From the NCBI RefSeq assembly GCF_000204055.1, contig NW_006768789.1:135692-199691 (forward strand): DNA of 64,000 nucleotides, read 5' to 3'. Made by a program: the position numbers and the translations under genes. The first letter of the stretch is position 1; every line of letters begins with the position of its first letter. The DNA comes from Melampsora larici-populina 98AG31. Lineage: Eukaryota > Basidiomycota > Pucciniomycetes > Pucciniales > Melampsoraceae. Below, one piece after another: positions 1-10,312 of the stretch. Under the pieces are notes generated by a model. That model searched no databases and was not told where the DNA came from. It worked only from the letters and a program-made list of their open reading frames with translations.

Positions 1-1302
1 GACATATTGTCGAATCTTACGGCCCATCCATCCATCTGGATCTTCCATAGGATTAGGAAGTGGTAATCCTAAATTAAAAGCAGCTTGTCTAGTCATAGAG
101 GTGATCGGAGGCTGAGTCTGTCTCGAGAGAAGCACAAAGGGTGCTAAGAGGCGGTCATTAGATCGAAGCAAGCCTCTTCGAGCCAATGTGACTTTCTAAT
201 GAAGATCCGAAAAATGAACATCCGTATACACTGAAGATATAAGGAAATAACGCTGATGTGATTCTGACTCACTATGTAGTACTTGACACTCGCCCATTCA
301 ACTGTCTTGGAAGGTAATCTAGCTCGAGTGAAGGGAGCCATTGCATCAGGAGCTGAGCTAGTCAAAGCAAAGCTAGGTGGTAAGGTAACATCATTCGAAC
401 TTTGAGCAGGTAAAAAAAACTTGAACGGAAAGGTCTTTGTGCCACTTAGGCGATGTTCCGAAGTAGCGATTAACGGAGGTTGATATAAAGATTGATCAAG
501 TTGTAAAAATACAATCTCATCTCTGAAAGAAAGACCGAGAGGGACAGGTAAGTAGAGAACCACAATTAATAGCAAAAAGTGCGACGTAGGTGCCAACTGA
601 CTGAATAGCATTACCAGTATTATTTCCTTGTGAGCGTACCACTGTAGTACTGACCACACCTTTCAATTTGACCCTGATTTCACTAAAACATTCGCCCAAT
701 TCACCCAAGTTTAGTTTCAGCTCACCCCTCAACTCTTCATCAAAACCTTGAAGTAAAACAGGATACCGTGCTTGTGAAGGAGAAAAGAGAGTAAGTTGAA
801 TTTTTCCAGATGATGAGATGACAATATGAGGCTTTAAATTAACGATTTGAGCTCGAGGTGGTGGTTGTTCAGATATAGAAGGTTGTAATGGAATTTGATG
901 TGAAGCTCTAGATTGAAGGCTAGAAGGACCAGCATAACTAGCCGGCCTGTTAAAGCGTTGAGGTCGTCGAGTGTAGGATGGTAACTCATCTCCTGAGATA
1001 GGTTCTGATGAAGGATTCCGATTGGTAGAAAATTCAGGGACCGTAAGACTCTCCGATCTTCGATTTGACATTGAATGTAAGCGAACAGAAGGAGCCAAAA
1101 AAGCAGAGAGTGGTCTAGAGTTCCTGGTTCTACTGAGTGAAAGCAATCGAGAAGTGAATGGTTGATCTGAAAGATTTGAAGTTCGAGGATTGTAAGTAGA
1201 CTGAAAGTGTTGAGCAGGTTGAGAGTTGATTGAAGAAGGGAATAAAGAAGAAGAAGAAGAGTGATGATTAGAAGGGATGAGATCTAAGGAAGAGTTGAGC
1301 AT
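1..1302 (-). CDS. Arrestin-like N-terminal domain protein, 3' end missing
   Basis: Probable arrestin-fold adaptor; fungal members usually link membrane cargo to ubiquitin ligases, but the role here is inferred. Exons read as 1302-602, 522-273 and 195-<1, giving 382 visible residues. Residues 1-150 are a Ser/Pro-rich, probably disordered leader. From about residue 155 come beta-strand-like segments (HIVISSSGKIQLTLF, then GELKLNLGELGECFSEIRVK), followed by the arrestin signature run RLSGTKTFPFKFFLP, LPPSF and VEWASVKYYI, and then KVTLARRGLL in exon 3. The first donor is the weaker GTCAGT; with it the frame joins cleanly, while the nearby GTAATG donor gives the wrong phase. The start is the first ATG of the long open frame, preceded by a GATT tandem repeat. 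The C-terminal arrestin domain and any PY motifs lie beyond the window. The family call is fairly sure; the cargo is unknown. Confidence 0.75.
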
Positions 1303-1790
1303 TGTTCTTTGATTGATTGATTGATTGATTGAGAGTTTGAAGCTGAATGGGGTTGAATGGAAGATTGAAGGATTAAAGGGAAATCAAGTGAGTAGGATTG
1401 GATTATGATTAAATGATCTGATGAGTAAACTGGTAAAGAAGTTTAGGAGAATGTACAAATTAAATGGTGGATGGGTTCTGAGTGGATGACACTGAGCATG
1501 AAGAGTCAATCCCAAGAGTGTGATTGAAAGAAAAGAAAAGAAGTGACGAAGCACATAAACCGATTGACAGATTCTAAATGACTGAACAGCTGAACCATTC
1601 AAAGTGAAAGTTAAACTGAATCAGTTCTAGATTATGTAATCATTCATTCATTCATTCAAAACTTTCTTTCTCAATCGGGAATCACAAACTCAGTCTCACA
1701 CCTTACTCAAATCAAGGATAATCAACTTGGCATCAAGAAACTTATCATAACAAGTTGCAAAGAAATCTGATGTATAGACATTTCTATTTT
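1303..1790. other. Intergenic region between arrestin-like gene and CNS1
   Basis: No gene seen. It holds the presumed 5' leader of the arrestin-like gene, a GATT tandem repeat and a short ATTC repeat near 1645-1661. The CNS1 3' end follows at 1791. An open frame at 1384-1602 (minus) has no family-like features. Confidence 0.6.
1311..1332. repeat. (GATT)n microsatellite in the 5' leader
   Basis: About five and a half copies of GATT lie 9 bases upstream of the arrestin-like start codon. It would be transcribed in the 5' UTR as an AATC repeat. Confidence 0.85.
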
Positions 1791-3136
1791 TTAAGAAGCT
1801 GATGAAAAATTAGATTTGATTTCCTGAATCCAATCCTTTTCATCCTGACTCCCTTTCAAAACCAAAACCAATTCCAAATGACCCTGATCACCCAACCCGA
1901 TCCCATCCCCATTCTCTTTCTTAAATCCCATTCGAATCACACTCTTCAAACTCAATCGATTCCCACACTTTAAAATCCTACCTTTAATCGTCACAATATA
2001 AAATTGATAATCATTTGCGTCTTCGGAACATCCTTCGGTAAGTTCTAAAAGATGATCAATAAATTCATCTTCTTCATTCCATCTCAAAATTAAATCTCTT
2101 CTTGGCGGTGAGTCTTTCGGCCGGAAAACATATACTGGATAAACTATTGATGAATCAATTTCATCCGTTTCAAAATGTGCCGGCTCGAGTCCTGCTGGTA
2201 AACTGCTTGGTAATGGTGGGAATCGAATCTTTTGAGATAAAATTATCCCTCGTTCCTAATCAATTCATCTTATATCAGTAATCGGCTTTCCAAATCCTTT
2301 CTTCATCAAATCTTGTTATCTTACCTGTAATGCTGTCCTTAATCTTTTCTCCTCCACCATCTTCCTATGCGCTTCTTCTAATTTTCTTCTAGAAACCTCT
2401 TCACGTTCTTGTATACACCTTTGTATTTCTTTAACCAACTTGCCGAATTCCATATCCTCAACATTCTTGGCCTCTTGATCTATTTCAATCATCCTCTGAA
2501 GTGGTATCAATGCATCCTCAAATTGATTTAGTGCGATTTTAGCTTTAGCATTCCTAAAGAAAGCTTTACGAATGAATGATGGAATCGGACTTGGTAATGG
2601 AGCTTGTGTGACCACTTCACAATCATTTATACATGAACGATAATTACCTACCAAGCGTTCCAGAAAACCAATCAATAAACCAATCAACCAATCAACCAAT
2701 CAATGAGAGATGAACTAATTCACTTACCAAGTGAAAGATGACAAGCTGCTCGATTCGAAATAAGTGTTTTACAAATCATCTCAAGCCACTCCTGATTCTC
2801 CTCATACTCCTTCGTTTTGGATTTCCTACAAGACTCAATCAATTCAATAGCTTGAACATAAAACCCTAAAGCTTGTCTATAATCTTTTGATTTAAATAAT
2901 TCATTGGCTCTCTGTTTTAATGAATTCACTGATTCTTCAATCGATTCAATATCATAAATTAATGATTGTAAAGCTTCAATCGGTCCTTCATTCGTCACTT
3001 CTTTCGGAATTTCTTTCATAAATAATGGGGTTTGATCCCATCCTTGAGTTTTCCATAATTCGTCTGCTGTGATGTTTTCCGAATGAGCTCGTTTAGGTGT
3101 GGGTCCTTTGATGGGTGATTCTTGAGCTTCGCTCAT
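1791..3136 (-). CDS. CNS1: Cns1/TTC4-type TPR co-chaperone of Hsp90/Hsp70
   Basis: TPR co-chaperone of the Cns1 (yeast)/TTC4 (human) family, which binds Hsp90/Hsp70 C-terminal tails and supports folding of translation factors in the cytosol. Three exons (3136-2728, 2647-2325, 2255-1791) give 398 aa, the usual length for the family. The N-terminal segment PLFMKEIP is the family signature just before the TPRs. TPR helices run about residues 70-190 (ANELFKSKDYRQALGFYVQA, then LISNRAACHLSLGNYRSCIN across intron 1). A charged helix follows (VKEIQRCIQEREEVSRRKLE). The last 150 residues (from SQKIRFPPLPSSLP to the stop) match the position of the Cns1 C-terminal wheel domain. Both introns have GTAAG donors and AG acceptors and restore frame exactly. 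No oddities were seen. Confidence in the family is high. Confidence 0.88.
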
Positions 3137-3617
3137 CTTTTGGTAATGAATGGTTTGGGTTTTCTCAAAATCTAAAATTTAACCTGCTTCCCGCATACAC
3201 TCAGGTCTGTAACCTAAAACAACCTGTATGGATTTTTCCTTATTTTTCACGTCAAGTTTCACTCTGTGCCAGATTCCGATAAATCCAAATGGACCTCAAA
3301 GCGGTTCACTGAAAACCCAATCACCTTGTTTTTTTCACTTTCACTTGTTGAAATCCTTGGTTGGAATTTGCGTTCCGTTTGGATTCTATAAACCCAGAAC
3401 ATACTCCTAATCAATTCAGATAACACAATGAACATATTCCCTTAAAACTCCAGACACGCCAAATTTCAGAGATGTAAAATAAATAAGTAAACAACCCCAC
3501 TCGCAAGTTTTCATCTCAATCAATAAGTAGAGATATATCAATATATATATACGCTATAAATAAGTACAAAAATATATATGTAAATATGCCAACATTTCAA
3601 TCCATCTGGTATCTTCA
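3137..3617. other. Intergenic, AT-rich
   Basis: About 480 bases between the CNS1 start and the CLP1 stop, both on the minus strand. It contains an AT-rich run at 3531-3585 and no supported gene. Promoter and 3' UTR functions are inferred only. Confidence 0.6.
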
Positions 3618-5735
3618 TCAACTATCAGTCCATTCCAATGATCCAGCAATCGCAGCTTTCCGTGGTAATCGACCCGGTAAAGGTGACAAGATCGTATACT
3701 TTCTTTTAACCAAATCCATTCCTGCCCTAAATCCTCGTGCCGAAAAAAACAAACACCTCCTTAACATTCACTGATTTCTACATAAGTTTGAGAGAGAAAA
3801 ATCACCCACAAATGAACAAATCCAAGTACAGGACCAGTAGCTGCTTCTGTAGCTTCATCTGTTTCAGGATCAATCCCATCCCATTCTGATTGTGGAATAG
3901 CAAGGACCATATGAAGTAATGAACCTGTACGTGGCTCATCTGGATCAATCCTCAAGAGACTAGTTGATTTCAAAGTTCGAATGGCTCCAATCGGAAGCGC
4001 CGAAGATGGAACCAGTGCGTCTACAACATCAGTCCCGATTCCATAGTTGTGTCGAGTGGATCACATCAAGAATCCGTTCACATTCACAAAGAAGAGCGAT
4101 CAGATGTGTGAAGTGCAGAGATGAGTGATGAGTGATTTGGAAAAAGTCAATCAAAATGCTATGTCGTCAATACTGTCTCCTTACCTTCGCCTACACGATA
4201 TATCATTAAATCTTCAAACTTTACTACAATCGTAAATGGCGACAGCTGGCCCTGAGACAAAGCCGGACCGCCGTAGAAGTAAGATCGAATTTGACTAGAT
4301 TGAAGACGACGCTGATAGAGGAGATCAAACTCTGATGCCTGTGTGCAAAAGTGGTGTTAAATAAACTATCAGTCAAATACCTGCACGGAGAGCATAAGAG
4401 TTGGCAAGAGTGATACTTAACCCCACTACTCTTTGGCACTCTAACAACCCGGACAGTCTTGTTTGTGGACATCAGTTTGGACATCTCTAATTGCAGTTTT
4501 TCAGTGCCCATCACAACAATCACGTTGACTATGTTTGACAGGATTGTAAGTATATTTCATCGCGTGCCAGGGGTCAGAAGGATCTGAGACTGATCAAGAG
4601 TAGGAGGGAAGAAAAGGGACTGATGAGACACTGACTTCCAAAAGAGCGTACGGCCTCTTTCACAATCGCCCCTCGATTCTTATCACAGAATTCACCAGGT
4701 GTATCCACAATCAATCCTCCAGTCCAAGCCGCTGTCTCAGCCCCCTTCTCGATCCGAGCATCCAATGCAGAACCCATTCTTCTAAACAAAGCGTCTACTA
4801 GGCCAAGATTTCTTCCGAAATCGGCATGACCGTAATAGAATGATAATGCATTGAGAGGAGGTGCGAAGAGCGCTGGGTTGGGAGTCGGGTGAAGAGGAGC
4901 ATCGAAAGGATTTGCAGGTGTGAAGAGAACAGGTAGACCAGTTGTCGGTGTGGATCCGAATGGATGTACAGAGGTGGTGGTAGGAATGGACGCGTAAAGA
5001 GGAGCTATCGAAAATGTCCCGGGAAGGGTGAAGGCTCCCTGAAGACATTTGAAGTTACAAAACCGCGAATCAGGATCATGGTCCATCCAAACAAAAGCTA
5101 GCATTGCGTACATCACTACAACACAGATTCACAAGCAGAAGCCCTGGCCCTTCAACTTTGGTTCGACCACTACGGATGGCTAGGTTGGCGAGGGTCTTGA
5201 CAAGGGTGGACTTGCCGCTCGAAAGTCCACCAACGACCATAACACGAGGTCCAAGGCGCTCATCATCACCATCTTCATTCAATTCTTCAAGTGTTCGAAG
5301 TGATGGCGGCAATTCAACGCGTGGTACGAAATGTTTAGGAGCAACGGCCGCCAGTCTCATCCGCTCCAGCGCGAGGTGGAGAGCTAGATGAGTTGGTACT
5401 GGGGTCTCTTCTGCAATGTATTCAGTAGAAACTTTGCCTGTGACGTATAAGCGAGAACATCAATCCAAATTCATTCACCAGAGATGATCATTCAAGACAG
5501 AGGAAGAGAGACTCATCTCGAGATCAGCCCCATGCCAACTGAAGATTGCTGCACGAGCTTCATCACCAAATGGATAATCGTGACCGACAGCGAGTTCGAA
5601 TCCAAATAGTTCAGCGGTTCCTTGTACCAGTCGAATAGAGATTGACTCTGCTGGGTCGAGTTCAAAGCGATACTCATGCAATGCAAGAAGTTTGAAAGAT
5701 CGCGTCGGTAGTGATGGCTGAGCAGATTGATCCAT
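3618..5735 (-). CDS. CLP1: Clp1, RNA polynucleotide kinase-like subunit of mRNA cleavage factor
   Basis: Component of the pre-mRNA cleavage/polyadenylation machinery (yeast CF IA, metazoan CF II), nuclear. Seven exons: 5735-5513, 5437-5112, 5038-4636, 4528-4422, 4338-4185, 4020-3810, 3726-3618; total 510 aa, in the family range. The N-terminal beta domain contains EYRFELDPAESISIRLVQG and ELFGFELA. The P-loop is GGLSSGKST (about residues 143-151), consistent with ATP binding. Then come GAFTLPGTFSIAPLYAS, GGLIVDTPGEF, VIVVMGTEKL, LQSSQIRSYFYGG and the C-terminal LSPLPGRLPRKAAIAGSLEW, all Clp1-like. Exon 1 uses a GTCTCT donor. At the exon 2/3 join the strand after the P-loop reads VNLCCSD where many Clp1 proteins have NLD; the 73-nt intron there could alternatively be placed, so this residue is uncertain. 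The start is the first ATG before the conserved EYRF block. Confidence 0.9.
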
Positions 5736-6027
5736 GATCGTGGACTAGATCTTGACCCAAGAAATTATCGATCAATTACACACTGATCTCAACCCCGATG
5801 TATGCGTCCACCCGGCCCTGAATCACATGATCCGGCTTGCTTTTTCGGGTATATCTTTCCGAGATAAAGTCTGCATCTGCGCTGCCCTTGGGACTCTGAA
5901 AACATAACTTTGAGATGAAAGTGATTTCAACAATGATTTCTCTTCCTACATAGTGTTCTCCGCCTGACTCCGAGGTGATGTCGTGGGATGCTCGCAGGAG
6001 GGGGTAGCCAGGAAACTCCTGTAGCTA

Positions 6028-6128
6028 CGGAAGCCGTGACGTGAAGTGACCGCCACCGTTTTTTCAAAACTTCGGTTTTCGGTTTTCGGTTTTCGGTTTT
6101 TGGAATTTGGGCATTTCCTTCAATTTTT
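6028..6128 (+). repeat. Left terminal inverted repeat
   Basis: Pairs with 7344-7444 on the opposite strand. It contains four GGTTTTC-like units in tandem, which are mirrored as GAAAACC units in the right arm. Confidence 0.88.
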
Positions 6129-6937
6129 TTGAAAAGCAACCATGCCTCCCTCTCAATTTACAGTGAGTCGGTCAAACTGCTCGACCGATTCAACTCTTGT
6201 GCCTTCAAATATCCAGACTTTGACTCAATCAAACCACATCTCAAATCTTATCAACTTCAATCGTATCAATCAATACCAAAGTATTGTAGTTCAAATTAAA
6301 CTAATAGATCCTACTACACATCACAGTCGAATTGGCGAGCTCTTATCTCAACACCTGTTGTGTTAACCTTTTAAATTTCTTTGTCAACTTCATATCGAAC
6401 CACTAATGTTTAAACTACCCATTGCATCAAAAAGCTCCATCGGCTTGCTCTTATCTCAACAAAAAATTGATCCACTCGATCCTACTACACATCACAACTA
6501 ACTCTGAAAGCTCTTATCTCAACACTCATTGTGTTCACCTTTGAAGTTTCTTCTTTAACTTCTTATCAATCCATTAATTCTTACACTAACTACACATCAA
6601 AATGCTGAATTGGCTGGCCCTCATCTGAACAAAAAATTTACATAAGTATCTTCGAATTGCAAAGAGTATAATCACAAATCATGGTGATTACAATCTGGAA
6701 CCTGATCATTTCACAGAGTTTGTATCACTTACTTATTGATTGTTTTACACAACTTACAACATTTCAATCATGAGGCTGTTTTAAAAAATGTATGCCAAGT
6801 ATTTTTGATTATTCTGAGTTCTCAAACAATTGAGGTTGATCTTGACAATCACCTCCTCAAAATTCAACCTATTTGGAAAACCAACAGTTTCTTTGATCAG
6901 AAAGGTTGTTGATTGATTGAGGGGTAAGGTGATTTGT

Positions 6938-7034
6938 GACTGTAAATGATACCAAGTTGATTACAAGTTTATTGACTGTGAATGATACCAAGTTGATTAC
7001 AAGTTTATTGACTGTAAATGATACCAAGTTGATT
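6938..7034. repeat. 36-bp tandem repeat, 2.7 copies
   Basis: Units begin at 6938, 6974 and 7010 with GACTGTAAATGATACC and are nearly identical (one A/G difference visible in unit 2). The repeat lies inside the TIR element. Confidence 0.9.
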
Positions 7035-7057
7035 GAGTGAGTGATAATTGAAACCAG

Positions 7058-7123
7058 TCTGGACTTTGATTAAAGATACTCAAGCTGGGAGTCTGGACTT
7101 TGATAAAAGATACTCAAGCTGGG
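7058..7123. repeat. 34-bp tandem duplication
   Basis: Two copies of a unit starting TCTGGACTTTGAT lie directly adjacent inside the TIR element, with one base difference. Confidence 0.85.
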
Positions 7124-7343
7124 TGGTGGTGGTGATAGCTAGATTGGTGAAAAGACAAGTGTGAAAAGATAGCTCGGTGGTGGGTGGTGATGTTCGTACA
7201 TAGCTAGCTGGTGGTGAAAAGACAGATGTGGAAAAAATGCTCGGTGGTGGGTGCTGAGTGAAAATACGAGTGTGGAATAAACCCTTGGTGGTGGTGATGG
7301 TGTCAGTTGGTGTTCTCGGTGATGGTAGCCCGTGGTGTGTATC

Positions 7344-7444
7344 AAAAATTGAAGGACATGCCCAAATTCCAAAAACCGAAAACCGAAAACCGAAAACCGA
7401 AGTTTTGAAAAAACGGTGGCGGTCACTTCACGTCACGGCTTCCG
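7344..7444 (-). repeat. Right terminal inverted repeat
   Basis: Reverse complement of the left arm with a single mismatch (GCATG versus GCATT). Confidence 0.88.
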
Positions 7445-7790
7445 TATGAATCTGACTGAGTGAACTTATATATTACGTTCAAAAATGCTCGCTATTTCAA
7501 TTTGGCTGTGATGATCAAAGACTACATGCGCCATGCGTATGTAGAGGAAATGTGCATGGTTGAAAATGTTGTGAATTTTTGAACGAGGACCTCAGGGTTT
7601 CATAGAGGTTTATGAGGGACCCACGATTTCTCTTGCGGGCGTCAAACCGGCTGAACATAATGCATCTCAACCTTCGCAATGTCTAAGAAAGCAATTGATT
7701 GACAATGAAGGATATTTACGTATATGTACAACAGCATTAGATCGACACATATAACACACTTCACTAACCCAACAAGTAAGAAATAATCTA
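7445..7790. other. Intergenic, 3' side of the TBC gene
   Basis: About 345 bases between the TIR element and the TBC stop codon. It probably includes the TBC 3' UTR. Small open frames here overlap the TBC end in the wrong frame and are not supported. Confidence 0.55.
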
Positions 7791-10312
7791 TCAATCTGGT
7801 AATTCTCGTGACACAAGACGTTCCCAAAGTGCTTCATTCCAATTCTGTGCCAACAATTTTCCAAACACAGTCTCCTCCACACACCCCATTTCTTCATAGG
7901 CTTCATCAGGTGTCACATCCGAACTTGATCTTTCACCATAAATCGCCAAAGTATTCCTAATCACAATCGATCTGGCTCCTCTATCTTCACCCGTGAAGAC
8001 TGCTGTCAGTTCATCAGCGTCAGGATTGAAAAGCCTGGCTTCAAGTGTTTGAAGTAGCGCAAGACCAACTCGGAAAAGAAAAGAGTCTCCTTCAAGTACA
8101 AAGACGTCCATTATCCTAGTGGCTAACTCGACGGGTAGAAATGCAATATAAACAGTGGTAATCCAAGGTTTGAGATAAAGGGAAGGTCGGATCCGACGTT
8201 CTTGAAAGTTTCGAAAAACTTTCGGCATTGCTTCTGCGAGAAGGGTGTCAAAGATCCGATAAAATGACTCGATCTCTGCTTGTTTGTTATTGTAAAAATA
8301 CGAAAGGCATGATTTTCGTGAGATGTTGACGAGTGAGAGAAATGCGTCCTGGGGTTGCATATTGATCAAAAATAGGGCGGCGAGAAAGGAAGATCCTTTG
8401 GGGTAAAATGGTCGCTCGCGCCAAAACACAGCCCAAGCAAGTAAAATTTGCCGCAGGTCATTATGCATCGGTCGTCCGACTTGAAAGAGCTTTAGTTTTG
8501 GTAATGTGAGGGCAAGATCGGCATCAATGGCTTCGATCACTTCGGCTGGAAACCGTGGCGGATTAGAGTTCATGAGTGACTTGGCGAGGGCGACGGATTT
8601 GAGAAATGCGGCTACGGTCCAATAACAGATAGAGAATTATCAGATTTGGATGTCAAGGACTAACTGTCAGATAAGGAGCATATAGAAGCTAACTCACACC
8701 TCCCGACGGCACCGGCATTGCCAATGCACTGATGCCACAGGCGGCCCCGATGACGAGGTGGCATGGTGCCCAACCACCACATATCACGCAAGGACTTGCC
8801 TTGAGCATCATCTTTCATGACACCTGACCAGAAAGATAAAGCTGTGTTGGAAAAGGGGTATAACATCCACATCTGACAAATTTGAAAGCGTACTTTTCCA
8901 ATTAGGTAATACGTCCTTCTCCCATGTAGGCTGGTAACTGGCGATCAAATGTTCTCGAGCTAACCTCCGTTCGTGAGCTAAAGTCGATCTTCGCTTCTCT
9001 GCAGGTGGTGCAAGACAAAAGAAACTTAGACATTCAAAATAGCCTGAGATGTATGTGGCAAGAAATAAGAAGCACGTACGCATCTCAACACTGATTGCCA
9101 TCATTTCATTGAATTCTCGAAGATGTCGTTTCTATAGGTGAGCATGGAGTCAGAGTGCTTCCCCCTCGTCAGGTCCGATCAAGCACTCAAACTCACATCT
9201 TCGTCCTGTGGCTTAGGTGGAAGATCCCTTGGCCGTGTCCGACTGATCACTTTCTGTAACATATTGGCTTTCTTGCCCTTCGCACCCAGTCCACCGCCTC
9301 CTTGAATTGCTGCGACTGCCTTCTTGCCAGCTTTGGTCTTGTTAGCAGGTTGAGGTGGAGCTGTCATTGTAGATGTGGCTGACGTGGATTGTTGATCTCG
9401 GGTTTGCGACGGCGGTTGATCCACAGGGGGGGCCTTGCTGCTGGAAGGCTCTGGCGACGTGGAAGGCAAGTTGCCAGAGGAGTTATGATTCACTGGATTT
9501 GCTTCGCCATTCGTGTGCTTGTTCTTCGGCAGTGGTGAAGACAAAGCTGGGCTAGTCTTTTTGGCTGGGGATGGTGTTGAAACTTGAGTGTCGCTGAGGC
9601 CCTCAGGAACGGCCTCGGTCGTCCGAGTGGATTGGGTGAGTTTCGAATCAGCGGAATCGCTTCGGGTAGAAGATCTGGTCGAGCGGCCATTGGGGTATGA
9701 GTTGACTTCACTTGCTGCAGAGGTAGAAGGGGCCCCCGAAGCAGCTGAGAGAGAGATGGACTCGAATTGTCGACTTTCGTTGAGGGACAAGGACTGAAAG
9801 GGTTCACTTGGAAAGTTCAAGGCCAGTGGATCTATTGGCGGCGCGAAATGTTGCTGATAGGCAAGGCTATCAGATGTAGAGTCGAACCCATTCCCAAAGT
9901 ATTGGCCAGGGATTGATGCACCAGAAAAGTCTTGTGAATCAAAGTGAGATGTTCCTATAATTGAATGAGGAGAGATAACAGTTCAAATTTCAGCTAATGA
10001 TCTCGATAAACGAAGGTGAAGTGAATTGAAGGCTGAAGAAGTGTTGGTAAGCACCACGCCATCGGGTATGAGTAGTGAAGAGGACTGATGAGCACCATTT
10101 TGAAGGTGATGAGACCCGAATTCATTGGCCATGGATGAGGTATCATCGACTCGATCTTGATTGAAATTCAGTACAGAAGGATGTTTGACGGTAGGAGTTG
10201 GGAAGTCATAATCGTAATCATCCGATTCGACAGTGTAACCGATCGAGTTTAGAGAGGATCCTTTAGCAATGGGTGGTTCGGGAGATGACCAATCTGGTGT
10301 ATAAGACTCCAT
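7791..10312 (-). CDS. TBC-domain protein (TBC1D12/14-like) lacking both catalytic fingers
   Basis: Rab-GAP-fold protein, probably in membrane traffic or autophagy by analogy with TBC1D14. Six exons: 10312-10012, 9954-9197, 9131-9080, 8998-8894, 8823-8698, 8611-7791; total 720 aa. Residues 1-350 are a Ser/Thr/Pro-rich leader. The conserved part starts at KRHLREFNEM and runs through TWEKDVLPNWK, RHRGRLWHQCIGNAGAVGR and on to ILLAWAVF, LATRIMDVFVLEGDSFLF and LALLQTLE, which follow TBC1D14 block by block. The arginine finger (IxxDxxR) reads IDADLAL, so Arg is Leu. The glutamine finger (YxQG) reads FYPKGSS, so Gln is Lys. Both lie in one uninterrupted exon, so a splice error does not explain them. 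It is therefore likely a catalytically inactive TBC protein acting by binding. Whether it was ever active in this lineage is unknown. Confidence 0.85.

Larger units (their letters stand above)
6028..7444. mobile_element. Non-autonomous DNA transposon with 101-bp TIRs and TA target duplication
   Basis: Two 101-bp inverted repeats (6028-6128 and 7344-7444) differ at one base by eye. The tips read CGGAAGCCGTGACG inward. TA dinucleotides flank both outer ends (6026-6027, 7445-7446), as for Tc1/mariner-type insertions. The 1.2-kb interior has no transposase frame. It holds short tandem repeats and scattered copies of CTCTTATCTCAAC (near 6343, 6449, 6509), so it looks like a large MITE or an internally degenerate element. 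It sits about 290 bp upstream of CLP1. The superfamily is inferred from the TA duplication only. Confidence 0.8.

Noticed and set aside
3586..3774. Plus-strand 62-codon frame
   Set aside because: It is antisense to the last CLP1 exon, which gives the conserved C terminus on the minus strand.
5039..5116. Reading the CLP1 intron as coding (HDPDSRFC...)
   Set aside because: It would need another intron only about 25 nt long upstream to stay in frame; the 73-nt intron restores family spacing.
9490..9807. Alternative frames on both strands in the TBC leader exon
   Set aside because: Shadows of a long Ser/Pro-rich coding exon whose own frame joins both neighbouring exons.
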